This document shows positions 7,941 to 16,730 of a DNA stretch of 64,000 nucleotides, piece by piece (the first letter of the stretch is position 1; every line of letters starts with the position of its first letter). The stretch is from Yes71-27 sp040758635 (GTDB lineage Bacteria; Bacillota; Desulfotomaculia; Desulfotomaculales; Ammonificaceae). The notes under the pieces were generated by a model, which had not been told where the DNA came from, made no database searches, and saw nothing but the letters and a program-made list of their open reading frames with translations. The stretch lies in the NCBI GenBank assembly GCA_040758635.1, contig JBFLVI010000009.1, positions 1 to 64,000 on the forward strand, read 5' to 3'. A program made the position numbers and the translations under genes.

Positions 7941-9005
7941 TCACACGCCGGGTATCCCCATCGCCCGGATCTCTTTGATAAGCTCTTCCACCAGCGCCGC
8001 CTCCGGCACGGTACGCACGGGCTCCCCTTTGCGGAAAAGCAGGCCTACACCCTTGCCGCCGGCAATTCCGACGTCGGCATCCCGCGCCTCGCCGGGGCCG
8101 TTGACTACACACCCCATCACCGCCACCTTCAACGGCGTGGTAACCCCCTGAAGCCGCTCTTCCACGGCGGTGGCAATGCCCACGAGGTCTATCTCACACC
8201 GCCCGCAGGTCGGGCAGGAAACCAGTTCCACCCCCCGCTGCCGCAGGCCCAGGGCTTTAAGGATTTCCCAACCCGCCCAAACCTCGTGACGGGGCTCTGC
8301 TGTCAGTGATACCCTGATGGTGTCCCCGATCCCCTCGGCCAGCAACATCCCGATGCCAAGCGCCGATTTGACCAGACCGGCCCGGAGGGTTCCTGCTTCG
8401 GTCACCCCGACATGGAGCGGGTAGTCGATCTCCCGGGCCAGTTTTCGATAAGCGGCGACCATCAGCGGCACCTCCGCCGCCTTGACCGATACCTTGATAG
8501 CGGTGAAGTCCATTTCCTCGAGCAGGGCAACGTGATCGCGGGCGCTTTCCACCATCGCCTCCGCCGTAACCCCGCCGTGTTTCTCAAGCAACCGGCGCTC
8601 CAGGGAGCCGGCGTTTACGCCGATGCGGATCGGTACGCCGCGCTCTTTGGCCTCCCGAACCACCAGCCGCACCCGGTCGCGCCTGCCGATGTTCCCGGGA
8701 TTGAGCCGCAAACCGTCCACCCCGGCCGCAAGCGCCGCGAGTGCCAGGCGATAGTCAAAGTGGACGTCGGCGATTACCGGGATGGGGGAGGCCGCCTTGA
8801 TCTCCTTTAACGCCGCCGCCGCCTCGGCGTCCGGAACCGCTACCCGGATTATCTCGCAGCCGCAGGCCGCGAGTTCCCGGATCTGCGCCACCGTCTTCGC
8901 GGCGTCGCGGGTGTCGGTCTTGGTCATGGACTGCACCGCCACCGGCGCCCCGCCGCCTATTTGCACCCCACCCACATAAACCGGCCGTGATAAGCGCCTC
9001 GTCAT
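7941..9005 (-). CDS. ispG: 4-hydroxy-3-methylbut-2-enyl diphosphate synthase (flavodoxin)
   Basis: IspG (GcpE) carries out the next-to-last step of the MEP isoprenoid pathway using a 4Fe-4S cluster. The 354-residue product starts MTRRLSRPVYVGGVQIGG and has the TIM-barrel motif SMTKTDTRDAAKTVAQI. Cluster cysteines are in SCPTCGRCEID and VMGCVVNGPGEARDAD. It lies 9 nt after rseP and shares its transcript with dxr, another MEP-pathway gene. The C-terminus is complete. Confidence 0.97.
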   Translation of the reverse strand: MTRRLSRPVYVGGVQIGGGAPVAVQSMTKTDTRDAAKTVAQIRELAACGCEIIRVAVPDAEAAAALKEIKAASPIPVIADVHFDYRLALAALAAGVDGLRLNPGNIGRRDRVRLVVREAKERGVPIRIGVNAGSLERRLLEKHGGVTAEAMVESARDHVALLEEMDFTAIKVSVKAAEVPLMVAAYRKLAREIDYPLHVGVTEAGTLRAGLVKSALGIGMLLAEGIGDTIRVSLTAEPRHEVWAGWEILKALGLRQRGVELVSCPTCGRCEIDLVGIATAVEERLQGVTTPLKVAVMGCVVNGPGEARDADVGIAGGKGVGLLFRKGEPVRTVPEAALVEELIKEIRAMGIPGV

Positions 9006-9014
9006 TCGCTCCTC

Positions 9015-10061
9015 CTACTGAATGCCGTTGGACAACTGTAAGAAGTCGCGGTAGGTGACCACCACCATCAGCAGGAGCAGGAAAGCGAACCCCACCAGGT
9101 GGACGAGGTTCTCCTTTTCCGGATCGACGGGACGGCGGGTGATCCCCTCCCACAACAGGAAACCGGCCCGCGCACCGTCCAGCGCCGGAACCGGCAGCAG
9201 GTTGAAAAGCCCCAGGTTAATGCTGAGAAAAGCGGTGAGCTGGATCAGGGCAAATAAACCTGATTCAGCGGCTTTTCCTATTTCGACCACCACCCGCACC
9301 GGTCCCCCCACGTCTGCCGGCGCCTGTCCGATCACCATTTTCCCTAAAAAATCCAGGATCAGTCCGGTGATCCGCCAGGTGTATTCCCCACCGGCAGCCA
9401 GAGCCTTGAGCGGCCCGGCCCTTTTCTGGACAACCACCGGTGAGACCAGGAACCCCGCCCTTCCCTGGCCTCCTTCTTCGAGGCGTGGGACCAGCGCCAC
9501 GTCAAAGCGGCGCCCGTCCCGCTCAACCGTCAGCACCGTTTTGCTGCCCGGGCTTTTGGCGATGCTCCAGGAAACGCTCCGCCAGTTGCGGACCGGCTGC
9601 CCGTCAACGGCCACGATCCGGTCTCCCGCCCTTATTCCGGCCGCCTCGGCGGGATAGCCGGGTAGAACCTCCGTCACCTGAGCAACCCCGGGAATGATCA
9701 CCGGTATTCCCTGGTAAAAGAAGACCACCGCCAGGGCGAACACGGCGAGCACGAAATTCATCGCCGGCCCCGCGACCATTACGAATAGCCGCTGACCCAC
9801 AGTCTTCCGGGCGAAACTGTACGGCTCGTCGCGTTCTTCCTCGCGCGGGTCCATCCCCACAAGGCGCACAAAACCGCCGTAGGGAATCGCCCGCAGGTTG
9901 TAGGCGGTTTTTCCGCGTGTGAAACCCCAGAGGCGCGGTCCGAAGCCGATGCTGAACTCGTGGACCCCGATGCCCACCAGGCGGGCAGCGAGAAAATGCC
10001 CGGTCTCGTGGAAAAAAATAAGCACGCCAAAAACGATGATTCCGGCAATAACGGTCAGCAT
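9015..10061 (-). CDS. rseP: Site-2 zinc metalloprotease RseP (M50)
   Basis: The product is about 348 residues. It is an intramembrane protease that cleaves anti-sigma factors or signal-peptide remnants. FFHETGHFLAAR places the zinc His18 and His22 with Glu19 in the first membrane segment. A PDZ domain follows at about residues 120-200. The second catalytic motif NLLPVPALDG is near residue 290. The ATG at 10061 overlaps the dxr stop in ATGCTGA and has GGGGAG 8 nt upstream. A GTG three codons earlier is less likely. Confidence 0.95.
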   Translation of the reverse strand: MLTVIAGIIVFGVLIFFHETGHFLAARLVGIGVHEFSIGFGPRLWGFTRGKTAYNLRAIPYGGFVRLVGMDPREEERDEPYSFARKTVGQRLFVMVAGPAMNFVLAVFALAVVFFYQGIPVIIPGVAQVTEVLPGYPAEAAGIRAGDRIVAVDGQPVRNWRSVSWSIAKSPGSKTVLTVERDGRRFDVALVPRLEEGGQGRAGFLVSPVVVQKRAGPLKALAAGGEYTWRITGLILDFLGKMVIGQAPADVGGPVRVVVEIGKAAESGLFALIQLTAFLSINLGLFNLLPVPALDGARAGFLLWEGITRRPVDPEKENLVHLVGFAFLLLLMVVVTYRDFLQLSNGIQ

Positions 10062-11218
10062 TTCCCGCACTCCCCGATGACTTCTGCCGCCTTTGCCCTC
10101 GCCCAGGAATCGGCGGCGATAACATCTGCCAAATCAGGTCCCTCCTTGATTTTGTGCGCGGCCATCACCTTTTCCACGACCTTCGGAATCCAGGTGAAGG
10201 GAATCCGGCCGCTCAGGAACGCCTCCACCGCCGTTTCGTTGGCGGCGTTTAAAACCGCCGGCATCGTCCCCCCGGCCCTGCCCGCGCTGACCGCCAGGGC
10301 AAGCGCGGGAAAACGCTCCCGGTCTGGTTCTTCGAAGGTAAGCTTCCCAACAGCGCCAAGGTCGAGCCGCGGCAGCGTGTTTGCCAGCCTTTCCGGATAG
10401 CTCAACGCATACAAAATCGGCAGGCGCATATCCGTGATGCTCAAACCGGCGAGAATACTGCCGTCCGCAAACTCGACCATCCCGTGTACCACGCTCTGGG
10501 GATGCACCAGCACCCTAATGTTATCATAATCGACCCCGAATAGCCAATGGGCCTCAATTACCTCCAGCCCTTTGTTCATCAGCGTCGCCGAGTCAATCGT
10601 AATCTTGGGACCCATCCGCCAAGTAGGGTGTTTGAGCGCCATCTCCGGCGTTACTTTTGCCAGTGCCTCCCGGCTGTACTCCCGAAACGGTCCTCCGGAA
10701 GCGGTAAGAATGACCTGCGCCACGTCCCGCCGCCCGTCCAGGCACTGCCAGACGGCGGAATGTTCGCTGTCAACCGGCAGGAGGCGGACCCCCCGTTCCC
10801 GCACGCGGCGGGTGACAATCTCCCCGGCCGCGACGAGCGTTTCCTTGTTCGCCAGGGCGATGTTCTTGCCCGCCTCGATCGCCGCAAGCGTCGGTCTCAA
10901 CCCCGCAGCCCCGACCACGGCCGTCAGCACGGTATCCGCGCCCGGCAAGGTGGCAACGCGTTCTAACCCTTCCCCCCCCCAGAAAACCGCCGGCTCCAGC
11001 CCCGGGGGCAAAGCCGCCCGCAGGCGTGCCGCATCCTCCTCTTCCTGGAGGGCAACCGCCTCCGGCCGGAAACATACCGTTTGTTCCAGCAACAGGCGCC
11101 AGTTCTTCCCCGCCGCCAGTCCGCGGACGCGGAACCTTTCCGGAAACTGCTGCACCAAGTCGAGCGCCTGGCGCCCGATCGAACCGGTGCTTCCCAAAAT
11201 TACAAGCTCGCGCGCCAA
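10055..11218 (-). CDS. dxr: 1-deoxy-D-xylulose-5-phosphate reductoisomerase
   Basis: Dxr converts DXP to 2-C-methyl-D-erythritol 4-phosphate with NADPH. The 387-residue product has the dinucleotide motif LGSTGSIGRQALDLV at the N-terminus. The metal and substrate motifs LLPVDSEHSAVWQCL and TLMNKGLEVIEAHWLF are also present. Length and order are standard. The stop overlaps the rseP start by a few bases. It lies between ytvI-like and rseP in the common cdsA-dxr-rseP-ispG order of Firmicutes, with the transporter inserted. Confidence 0.97.
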   Translation of the reverse strand: MARELVILGSTGSIGRQALDLVQQFPERFRVRGLAAGKNWRLLLEQTVCFRPEAVALQEEEDAARLRAALPPGLEPAVFWGGEGLERVATLPGADTVLTAVVGAAGLRPTLAAIEAGKNIALANKETLVAAGEIVTRRVRERGVRLLPVDSEHSAVWQCLDGRRDVAQVILTASGGPFREYSREALAKVTPEMALKHPTWRMGPKITIDSATLMNKGLEVIEAHWLFGVDYDNIRVLVHPQSVVHGMVEFADGSILAGLSITDMRLPILYALSYPERLANTLPRLDLGAVGKLTFEEPDRERFPALALAVSAGRAGGTMPAVLNAANETAVEAFLSGRIPFTWIPKVVEKVMAAHKIKEGPDLADVIAADSWARAKAAEVIGECGKC

Positions 11219-11239
11219 ACTCCTACCCCGCTCCCATCC

Positions 11240-12310
11240 TTAGAAATCCGTTTTCTTCCCCCGGGAAGCTACAGTCGCTTTATAAGCGGCCTGCGCCAGA
11301 ATTACGACTATCGGTCCCAGAACCAGTCCCGCCACCCCGAGAAGCTTGAGCCCGGCGTACATCCCGATGAGCACCGCCAGCGGGTGAAGACCCAGGCTCA
11401 GCGCCACCACCCGCGCCTCAAAGAGTTGCCGGGTGCCGAAGACCACCGCGTAGAGAATCAGCAATTTCACCGCAAAGGACTTGGCTCCCGTAAAAAAGGC
11501 CAGGATTACCCACGGAATGAAAATGGCGCTCGGACCAAGCACCGGCAAAATGTCGAAAAACCCGACCAGCAGGCCGAGCGTCAGGGCGTAATTCACTTTC
11601 AGGATGAAGAGTCCCGCGGTGGCCAGAATCGTGGTCAGGGTTACCAGAACCGCCTGAGCCCTGAGGTAGCCCAGAAACGCTCCGAACGCCTCCCGTCCCA
11701 TGTGAAGCGACTGTTCTCCGAAGGGTGCCGGGATCACCCGCAGCCAGAACCTGCTCAAAATCGCCCGGTCGCGGCTCATGAAGTAAGTCGCCAGGAGGCT
11801 CACAATTACCACCAGGGCCGCGTTCGGGAGCGAACCCAGGAAGCCGAGCAAAGAATTAACGACCACCCGGAGCGTTTTCCCGGCACTGGCGCTGGCCGTG
11901 CCGATCGCGTCCTCCAGGTACAACACCGCCTCGGGCGGCAGAGCACCGTAGCTCTCGCGCGCCTTTTCAATCACCACCGTCAACACCTGCTGGAACTCGC
12001 TGATGTACCCCGGCAGGCGGCTCGACAGTTCCCCGAGTTCGCTGATCAGGTTCGCCACCAGCAACGTCACTACGAGACCGGCACCGGCAAAAAAGATGGT
12101 CATCGTCAGCAAAACCGCGAGGCCGCGCGGCAACCGCCGTCCTAAAAACCGGACCATCGGCTCCATCAACAGCGTAAAAAGGCCGGCGATAATAAACGGC
12201 AGCAGGGCGACCAGCGCATAGCGCAAAACCACCAGGGCCAGCACCGTCAAAAAAGAAACGGCCACGATTCCCGCCGTCAAATATAGTAAACGCCGGAGCC
12301 ACTCGGGCAT
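11240..12310 (-). CDS. AI-2E family permease, YtvI-like sporulation membrane protein
   Basis: The 356-residue protein has about eight hydrophobic segments and the family pattern RYALVALLPFIIAGLFTLLMEPMV near the N-terminus. Toward the C-terminus it has LLVGFFDILPVLGPSAIFIPW and GLHPLAVLIGMYAGLKLLGV. These identify the AI-2E (PerM/YtvI) family. Within it, the sporulation integral membrane protein YtvI subgroup of Firmicutes fits best. The transported substrate is unknown. It lies 21 nt after the dxr start and 10 nt before the cdsA end (transcribed from cdsA to dxr), so it is part of the operon. Confidence 0.85.
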   Translation of the reverse strand: MPEWLRRLLYLTAGIVAVSFLTVLALVVLRYALVALLPFIIAGLFTLLMEPMVRFLGRRLPRGLAVLLTMTIFFAGAGLVVTLLVANLISELGELSSRLPGYISEFQQVLTVVIEKARESYGALPPEAVLYLEDAIGTASASAGKTLRVVVNSLLGFLGSLPNAALVVIVSLLATYFMSRDRAILSRFWLRVIPAPFGEQSLHMGREAFGAFLGYLRAQAVLVTLTTILATAGLFILKVNYALTLGLLVGFFDILPVLGPSAIFIPWVILAFFTGAKSFAVKLLILYAVVFGTRQLFEARVVALSLGLHPLAVLIGMYAGLKLLGVAGLVLGPIVVILAQAAYKATVASRGKKTDF

Positions 12311-12320
12311 ACTTTACCCC

Positions 12321-13151
12321 CTAACCTGCCAGCCACCGCGCCGCTGTGTAAACCAGAGGCGCAGTGAGCAGCAGACTGTCAAACCGGTCCAGCACGCCCC
12401 CGTGACCGGGAATCAAAGAACCGGTATCCTTGTACCCTGTAGCCCGTTTGACCGCCGAAATCACCAGGTCACCAACCTGCCCCACGGCTCCTACGGCCAG
12501 GCCGAGCAAGAACAGGCCGAGCGGACCCACCGGCAGCCAAAACGCAAAGAGCGCCGACGTTGCCGCACCTGCGGCCAGGCCGGCCGCAAATCCCTCGAGC
12601 GTTTTTCCAGGGCTTAAATGGGGCGTCAGGCGCCGGGTACCACAGTAACACCCGGCGAGATACGCCACGGTGTCGAAGGCCCAGGTGGAAAAAAGAGCCA
12701 GCAGCAACCAGTACCATCCGTCCGGCAGGAGCCGCAACAGGTAGAGGTAAATAAAGAGCGACAGGTAGGCGACGCTGACAAAGGTAACCCCCGCTTCCGG
12801 AGGTGTGTAGCGGGGAAACAGAAAAACCAGCGGCAGAACACAAAGCAACAGGGTGTAGACCAGCGCCCCCGTATACTGCTCCTTTTCTATATACGCGGCA
12901 ACAATCAGAATCAGTCCACCCAGATAGGCCAGGAGCGGAGAGGGCTTTAGCCCTACGCCGCTCAGCAGCCGCAGCATTTCCCGCAAACCGGCGAAGTAAA
13001 GAGCACTTACTAATAAAAGAAGCGGCCACTTTCCCCACCAGGCCGCCAGAATAATCACCGGGATGCCAACGGCGGCACTCACTACCCGCAACAGCAATCT
13101 ATCACCGTCTCCGGTGCCGGTCCCGCGGCTTAAAAAACGCACCCGCTCCAA
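12321..13151 (-). CDS. cdsA: Phosphatidate cytidylyltransferase
   Basis: CdsA makes CDP-diacylglycerol from phosphatidic acid and CTP at the membrane. The 276-residue protein is almost wholly hydrophobic with about eight segments. It carries the family signature near the C-terminus (SLIPGHGGVLDRFDSLLL), with the catalytic D-x-x-D residues. It begins 1 nt after uppS ends, so translation is probably coupled. The annotated GTG/ATG at 13151 adds a basic N-terminus; a TTG about 18 residues in is an alternative. Confidence 0.94.
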   Translation of the reverse strand: MERVRFLSRGTGTGDGDRLLLRVVSAAVGIPVIILAAWWGKWPLLLLVSALYFAGLREMLRLLSGVGLKPSPLLAYLGGLILIVAAYIEKEQYTGALVYTLLLCVLPLVFLFPRYTPPEAGVTFVSVAYLSLFIYLYLLRLLPDGWYWLLLALFSTWAFDTVAYLAGCYCGTRRLTPHLSPGKTLEGFAAGLAAGAATSALFAFWLPVGPLGLFLLGLAVGAVGQVGDLVISAVKRATGYKDTGSLIPGHGGVLDRFDSLLLTAPLVYTAARWLAG

Positions 13152-13152
13152 G

Positions 13153-13944
13153 CTAACGGTTAACCCCCCCGAAACGGCGCTCGCGCCGCTGGTAGCTTAC
13201 CAGTGCCTGCAGGAAATCCACCCGGCCGAAGTCGGGCCACAGGACCGGCGTGATGTAAAACTCCGTGTAGGCAAGCTGCCACAGCAGGAAGTTGCTCACC
13301 CGGAATTCCCCGGCCGGGCGGATAAGCAGGTCAGGGTCGGGAAGGCCCGCGGTGTAAAGGTGGGCCCCGATCACGGCTTCGTCTATCTCCTCCGGTTTCA
13401 GTTTGCCCGTCTGCACCTTCTCCGCAATCGACCGGACGGCATCAACAATCTCCCAGCGCGCCCCGTAGTTTACGGCCAAATTCAAAACCAGCCGCGTCCC
13501 TTCCCTGGTTTCTTTCTCCAGCATCCGCACGGCATCCAGCACTTCCGCCGGCAACCCGTCAACCCGGCCGATAACGCGGGTTCGGATCCCGTTGCGCTTT
13601 AACTCCCCGACTTCGCGCCCGGCGTATTCGACAAAAAGGTTCATCAGGAAGTTTACCTCTTCGGACGGGCGCCGCCAGTTCTCGGTGGAAAAGGCATAGG
13701 CCGACAACACCCCGATGCCCAATTCCGCACAGAGGTGTACTATTTCCCGCAAAGAGTCGGCACCGGCCCGGTGGCCGACGCTCCGCGGCAAGCCCCGTTT
13801 CACCGCCCAACGCCCGTTCCCGTCCATGATCACGGCTACGTGCCGGGGCAAACGGGAAGGGTCAAGCAGAGACCGCAGCGTTCTTTCATCCCGCGGCAAG
13901 TTCTTCTCGGTTGTTCTGCGCCGGTTGACGACACCCTTCAGCAC
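13153..13944 (-). CDS. uppS: Isoprenyl transferase (undecaprenyl diphosphate synthase)
   Basis: The product condenses isopentenyl diphosphate units to make the C55 lipid carrier for cell-wall synthesis. RHVAVIMDGNGRWAVKRG carries the catalytic Asp of the cis-prenyltransferase family, and AYAFSTENWRRP and LNLAVNYGARWEIVDA are also canonical. The C-terminal LLIRPAGEFRVSNFLLWQ is the substrate-binding signature. The product has 263 residues, with a 30-residue N-terminal extension before the conserved core. Upstream lies a mobile-looking element that separates it from the PASTA-like gene. Confidence 0.95.
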   Translation of the reverse strand: MLKGVVNRRRTTEKNLPRDERTLRSLLDPSRLPRHVAVIMDGNGRWAVKRGLPRSVGHRAGADSLREIVHLCAELGIGVLSAYAFSTENWRRPSEEVNFLMNLFVEYAGREVGELKRNGIRTRVIGRVDGLPAEVLDAVRMLEKETREGTRLVLNLAVNYGARWEIVDAVRSIAEKVQTGKLKPEEIDEAVIGAHLYTAGLPDPDLLIRPAGEFRVSNFLLWQLAYTEFYITPVLWPDFGRVDFLQALVSYQRRERRFGGVNR

Positions 13945-13986
13945 TGCCAGCTTCAGCCTCCTGATACCCCGAAGAACATGCCTCTA

Positions 13987-14226
13987 TAGGAGACCGCTTT
14001 ACAAACTGCCAAAATGGAAGTGAGAGGTAAGAAGTTAGAGATTAGAATTATGGTAGGAATTCGCTATAGGCGATTCCCTCAAGAATTCTCACTTCCAACC
14101 TCCCACCTCTAACCTCCAAAATGCTGGGTCGTTTTTCGCGGCCTCCAGGCCATTCCCAGATTTAACCACCCCAAAAAGCAGGTGAACTCATTTTGGGGCG
14201 GTTAATTTCTTTGCAACACTCTCATA
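13987..14226 (+). mobile_element. MITE-like intergenic element, copy 1 (240 bp)
   Basis: The left end TAGGAGACCGCTTTACAAACT and the right end TTGCAACACTCTCATA form an imperfect terminal inverted repeat. The same ends occur at 20753-21046 and 26428-26705. The interior holds a hairpin with arms of 7-bp units (14016-14117) and a segment TTTTTCGCGGCCTCCAGGC shared with copy 3. It also has its own inverted repeat ACCACCCCAAAA / TTTTGGGGCGGT (14165-14203). No reading frame for a transposase is present. It lies within an operon between the PASTA-like gene and uppS. A clear target-site duplication is not seen. Confidence 0.7.
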
Positions 14227-14380
14227 GGGCAGTCCTCGCTGCCAGAATTTACCGGCAAGTTCTCCCCACAAAAAATTGTCAACTTCGGCCCGCACTTCTT
14301 TTGTTCACTAACAAAATAATCCGAACCTTCCCCCGAGTTTTCCGGACCGTAGAGGCGGTGGTAAATTCGAGCAGAAGTCT

Positions 14381-14593
14381 TCAAGGGCCTTCCGGCGTCA
14401 AAGGCGGTTCCCGGTAGTAAACCACCACCAGCTCCACCTCTCCCGCGGCTGCCTTACGCACACGGACCACCCGCGGTTTTCCAACCGGCTCTGCTTTTGG
14501 TGCCAGCGTCGGTACGACCCGCAGGTCGAAGCCGGCTTTTTTAATCGTGGCAGCAGCTCTCTCGAATTTCCATCCCAGTACTTCGTCAAACAC
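14381..14593 (-). CDS. Small PASTA-like protein
   Basis: The 70-residue product reads MFDEVLGWKFERAAATIKKA and then a strand-rich half (GKPRVVRVRKAAAGEVELVV). The pattern of an initial D-V-x-G-x-x-x-x-x-A helix followed by a strand ending in V-V-Y is that of a single PASTA-type domain. The match is from pattern only. It lies 2 nt after frr and is co-directional, so it is cotranscribed with pyrH and frr. A role in envelope growth is possible given uppS next door, but that is inference. Confidence 0.7.
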   Translation of the reverse strand: MFDEVLGWKFERAAATIKKAGFDLRVVPTLAPKAEPVGKPRVVRVRKAAAGEVELVVVYYREPPLTPEGP

Positions 14594-14595
14594 CG

Positions 14596-15150
14596 CTACA
14601 CTTCCATAATCTCTTTTTCCTTGGCCGCCAAAACGTTATCGATCTCTTTAATATATTTATCCGTCAACTTCTGGACTTCTCCCTGGAAACGCTTCAATTC
14701 ATCCTCGGAAAACCCACCCTCTTTTTGCAGCTTTTTCAACTCGTCGTTCGTGTCACGGCGGATATTCCGAACCGCCACCCGTTCCTCCTCCGCTTTCTTA
14801 CGCACCAGTTTTACCAGTTCCTGGCGCCGCTCCTGGGTGAGCTGGGGCAACACCAGGCGAATCACCGCCCCGTCGTTTACCGGGTTTATCCCCAGGTCCG
14901 ACTTCATGATCGCCCGTTCAATCTCCGAAAGCACGTTCTTATCCCAGGGCTGAATCACCAGCAGCCTGGGCTCCGGCACGTTGATGGTGGCAAGCTGGTT
15001 GACGGGAGTCGGGCTTCCGTAGTAGTTCACCATTATTTTATCCAAGAGTGCTGGGGTCGCCCGGCCCGTGCGAATGGTGGTCAGTTCTCTTTTGAGGTGT
15101 TCGACCGCTTTCTTCATTGACTCTTCCGCGTCGGCAACAAGCTCGCGCAC
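14596..15150 (-). CDS. frr: Ribosome recycling factor
   Basis: RRF splits post-termination ribosomes together with EF-G. The 184-residue protein shows the canonical HLKRELTTIRTGRATPALLD segment, the NVPEPRLLVIQPWDK core and the C-terminal helix ending LAAKEKEIMEV. The start at 15150 overlaps the end of pyrH by 37 nt. A shorter start at the internal Met (MKKAVEHLKREL) would remove most of the overlap but also the conserved N-terminal helix residues ELVADAEE. Confidence 0.96.
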   Translation of the reverse strand: MRELVADAEESMKKAVEHLKRELTTIRTGRATPALLDKIMVNYYGSPTPVNQLATINVPEPRLLVIQPWDKNVLSEIERAIMKSDLGINPVNDGAVIRLVLPQLTQERRQELVKLVRKKAEEERVAVRNIRRDTNDELKKLQKEGGFSEDELKRFQGEVQKLTDKYIKEIDNVLAAKEKEIMEV

Positions 15151-15878
15151 GCTGCATCACCCCCGATAAAAGTTCCTATTCTTTCGCCCAGGATCGCCCG
15201 GCGGATGTTGCCCCGCTCCCCCACGTTGAACACGATAACCGGGATCCCGTTATCCATGCACAGCGAGGCCGCGGTCGCATCCATCACGCCCAAACCCCGG
15301 TTGAGCATCTCAATGTAGGTCAGGGACTGAAACTTCCGGGCGGCCGGGTTTTTCCGGGGATCGTCATCGTAAACGCCGTCAACTCCCCGTTTAGCCATCA
15401 GGATGGCGCCGGCCTCAATCTCCGCCGCACGCAAAGCCGCCGTAGTATCCGTGGAGAAGTAAGGGCTGCCGGTGCCGGCGGCAAAAATAACCACCCGGCC
15501 CTTTTCGAGGTGCCGGATCGCCCGGCGCCTGATGTACGGCTCGGCAATCGCCCGCATCTCAATCGCCGTCTGGACCCGGGTATCCACCCCCGCCTTCTCC
15601 AGGGCGTCCTGCAGGGCCAGGGCGTTGATCGTGGTAGCCAGCATCCCCATGTAGTCGGCGGTTGCCCGGTCCATGCCCTTGGTGCTCCCGGCAATGCCGC
15701 GCCAGATATTGCCGCCCCCAACCACTATGGCCATCTGCACCCGGAACTGCAGCAAAACTTCCCGGATCTCCTGGGCCACGAAGGTCGCCATTTCCGGGTC
15801 AATTCCGTAGCCCTGTTCCCCGGCCAGGGCTTCGCCGCTGATCTTCACCACCACCCGGCGGTACTTCGGGGTAAGCAT
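15114..15878 (-). CDS. pyrH: UMP kinase
   Basis: This enzyme phosphorylates UMP to UDP and belongs to the amino-acid-kinase fold. VVVKISGEALAGEQGYGID is the N-terminal ATP-site motif, and IVVGGGNIWRGIAGS and AAGTGSPYFSTDTTAALRA are also standard. The 254-residue product runs about a dozen residues past the usual IGTFI end (GGDAACASLLPTRKSQ). This tail lies in the overlap with frr. Confidence 0.96.
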   Translation of the reverse strand: MLTPKYRRVVVKISGEALAGEQGYGIDPEMATFVAQEIREVLLQFRVQMAIVVGGGNIWRGIAGSTKGMDRATADYMGMLATTINALALQDALEKAGVDTRVQTAIEMRAIAEPYIRRRAIRHLEKGRVVIFAAGTGSPYFSTDTTAALRAAEIEAGAILMAKRGVDGVYDDDPRKNPAARKFQSLTYIEMLNRGLGVMDATAASLCMDNGIPVIVFNVGERGNIRRAILGERIGTFIGGDAACASLLPTRKSQ

Positions 15879-15904
15879 TCAGCATCACCTTATCCGAATA
15901 GAAT

Positions 15905-15995
15905 TCAGGAGCCAGAAGAAGTCCAGAATTCGCAAAGCAGGAACTCGCGCCGCAAATCCTGCAGGGACCTCCAACCTCTAACCTCTCTTCTAATC
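15905..15995. repeat. Partial 7-bp-unit hairpin between pyrH and tsf
   Basis: The right arm CCTCCAACCTCTAACCTCTC is typical, while the left arm (AGGAGCCAGAAGAAGTCC) is decayed; the core is AGAATTCGCAAAGC. The right arm overlaps the tsf stop codon at 15990. Confidence 0.55.
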
Positions 15996-16595
15996 CACAC
16001 CTTCACCCAGCTCGTACCGGACGAACCGCCTGATGATGATGTTTTCGCCGATGCGCCCGATTATTTCGTGCAACAGGTCTTTCACCGTCACGTCCGGGTT
16101 TTTGATGAACGGCTGTTCTAACAGGCAGGTTTCCTTGAAGAACTTTTCGATGCGTCCCTCCACCATCTTCTCAATCACTCTCTCCGGTTTGCCCTCGTTG
16201 AGCGCCTGAGCCCGGAGGATCTCCTTTTCCCGGGCGACCACTTCCGCGGGGAGGTCGTCCCGGGAAATGTATTCCGGACGGGACGCCGCAATCTGCAACG
16301 CGATGTCGTGGACGAAACTCTTAAAATCCTCCGTCTTCGCCACAAAGTCCGTCTCGCAGTTCACCTCGACCAGCACGCCAACGCGGTTGCCGGGGTGAAC
16401 GTACGCGGAAACCAGCCCCTCCTTGGCAACCCTTCCGGCGCGTTTTGCCGCCGCAGCCAGCCCTTTTTCCCGCAAGTAAAGGATCGCTTTCTCCATATCG
16501 CCGCCTGTCTCGGTCAGCGCCTTCTTGCAATCCATCATCCCTGCACCGGTCCGTTCCCGCAGCTCTTTCACCAACTTCGCCGAAATCTCCACCAA
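15990..16595 (-). CDS. tsf: Elongation factor Ts
   Basis: EF-Ts exchanges GDP for GTP on EF-Tu. At 201 residues it is the short Firmicute form. VKELRERTGAGMMDCKKAL is the N-terminal signature and VEVNCETDFVAKTEDFKSF the second. The stop codon lies in the right arm of a 7-bp-unit repeat (15905-15995). The gene is separated from rpsB by a strong terminator and has its own possible promoter. Confidence 0.97.
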   Translation of the reverse strand: MVEISAKLVKELRERTGAGMMDCKKALTETGGDMEKAILYLREKGLAAAAKRAGRVAKEGLVSAYVHPGNRVGVLVEVNCETDFVAKTEDFKSFVHDIALQIAASRPEYISRDDLPAEVVAREKEILRAQALNEGKPERVIEKMVEGRIEKFFKETCLLEQPFIKNPDVTVKDLLHEIIGRIGENIIIRRFVRYELGEGVD

Positions 16596-16637
16596 CCCTT
16601 TACTCCTCCTTCAGTGCCCAAACTATTTCACAAGGCA

Positions 16638-16666
16638 ATTATAACCAAAAACAAGCCGCCTTAAAA
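16638..16666 (-). promoter_or_regulatory. Possible promoter for tsf
   Basis: On the minus strand TATAAT (16643-16638) lies 43 nt upstream of the tsf start. The hexamer 17 nt further upstream is TTTTAA, a poor -35. The call rests mainly on the perfect -10 and on the terminator that separates tsf from rpsB. Confidence 0.4.
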
Positions 16667-16700
16667 GATTCTCGGGGTGCAGTCTTGACCACGCGGTTCA

Positions 16701-16725
16701 TAAGAAAAGGGGGTGATTTACCCCC
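16701..16725 (-). terminator. Terminator directly after rpsB
   Basis: On the minus strand GGGGGTAAATCACCCCC is followed by TTTTCTTA, 6 nt after the rpsB stop at 16731. This is a strong intrinsic terminator between rpsB and tsf, which are commonly cotranscribed. Partial read-through would lower EF-Ts relative to S2. Confidence 0.85.
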
Positions 16726-16730
16726 TTCCC

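Noticed and set aside
13979..14230. Target-site duplication around element copy 1
   Set aside because: The flanks do not show a matching direct repeat; the same holds for copies 2 and 3.
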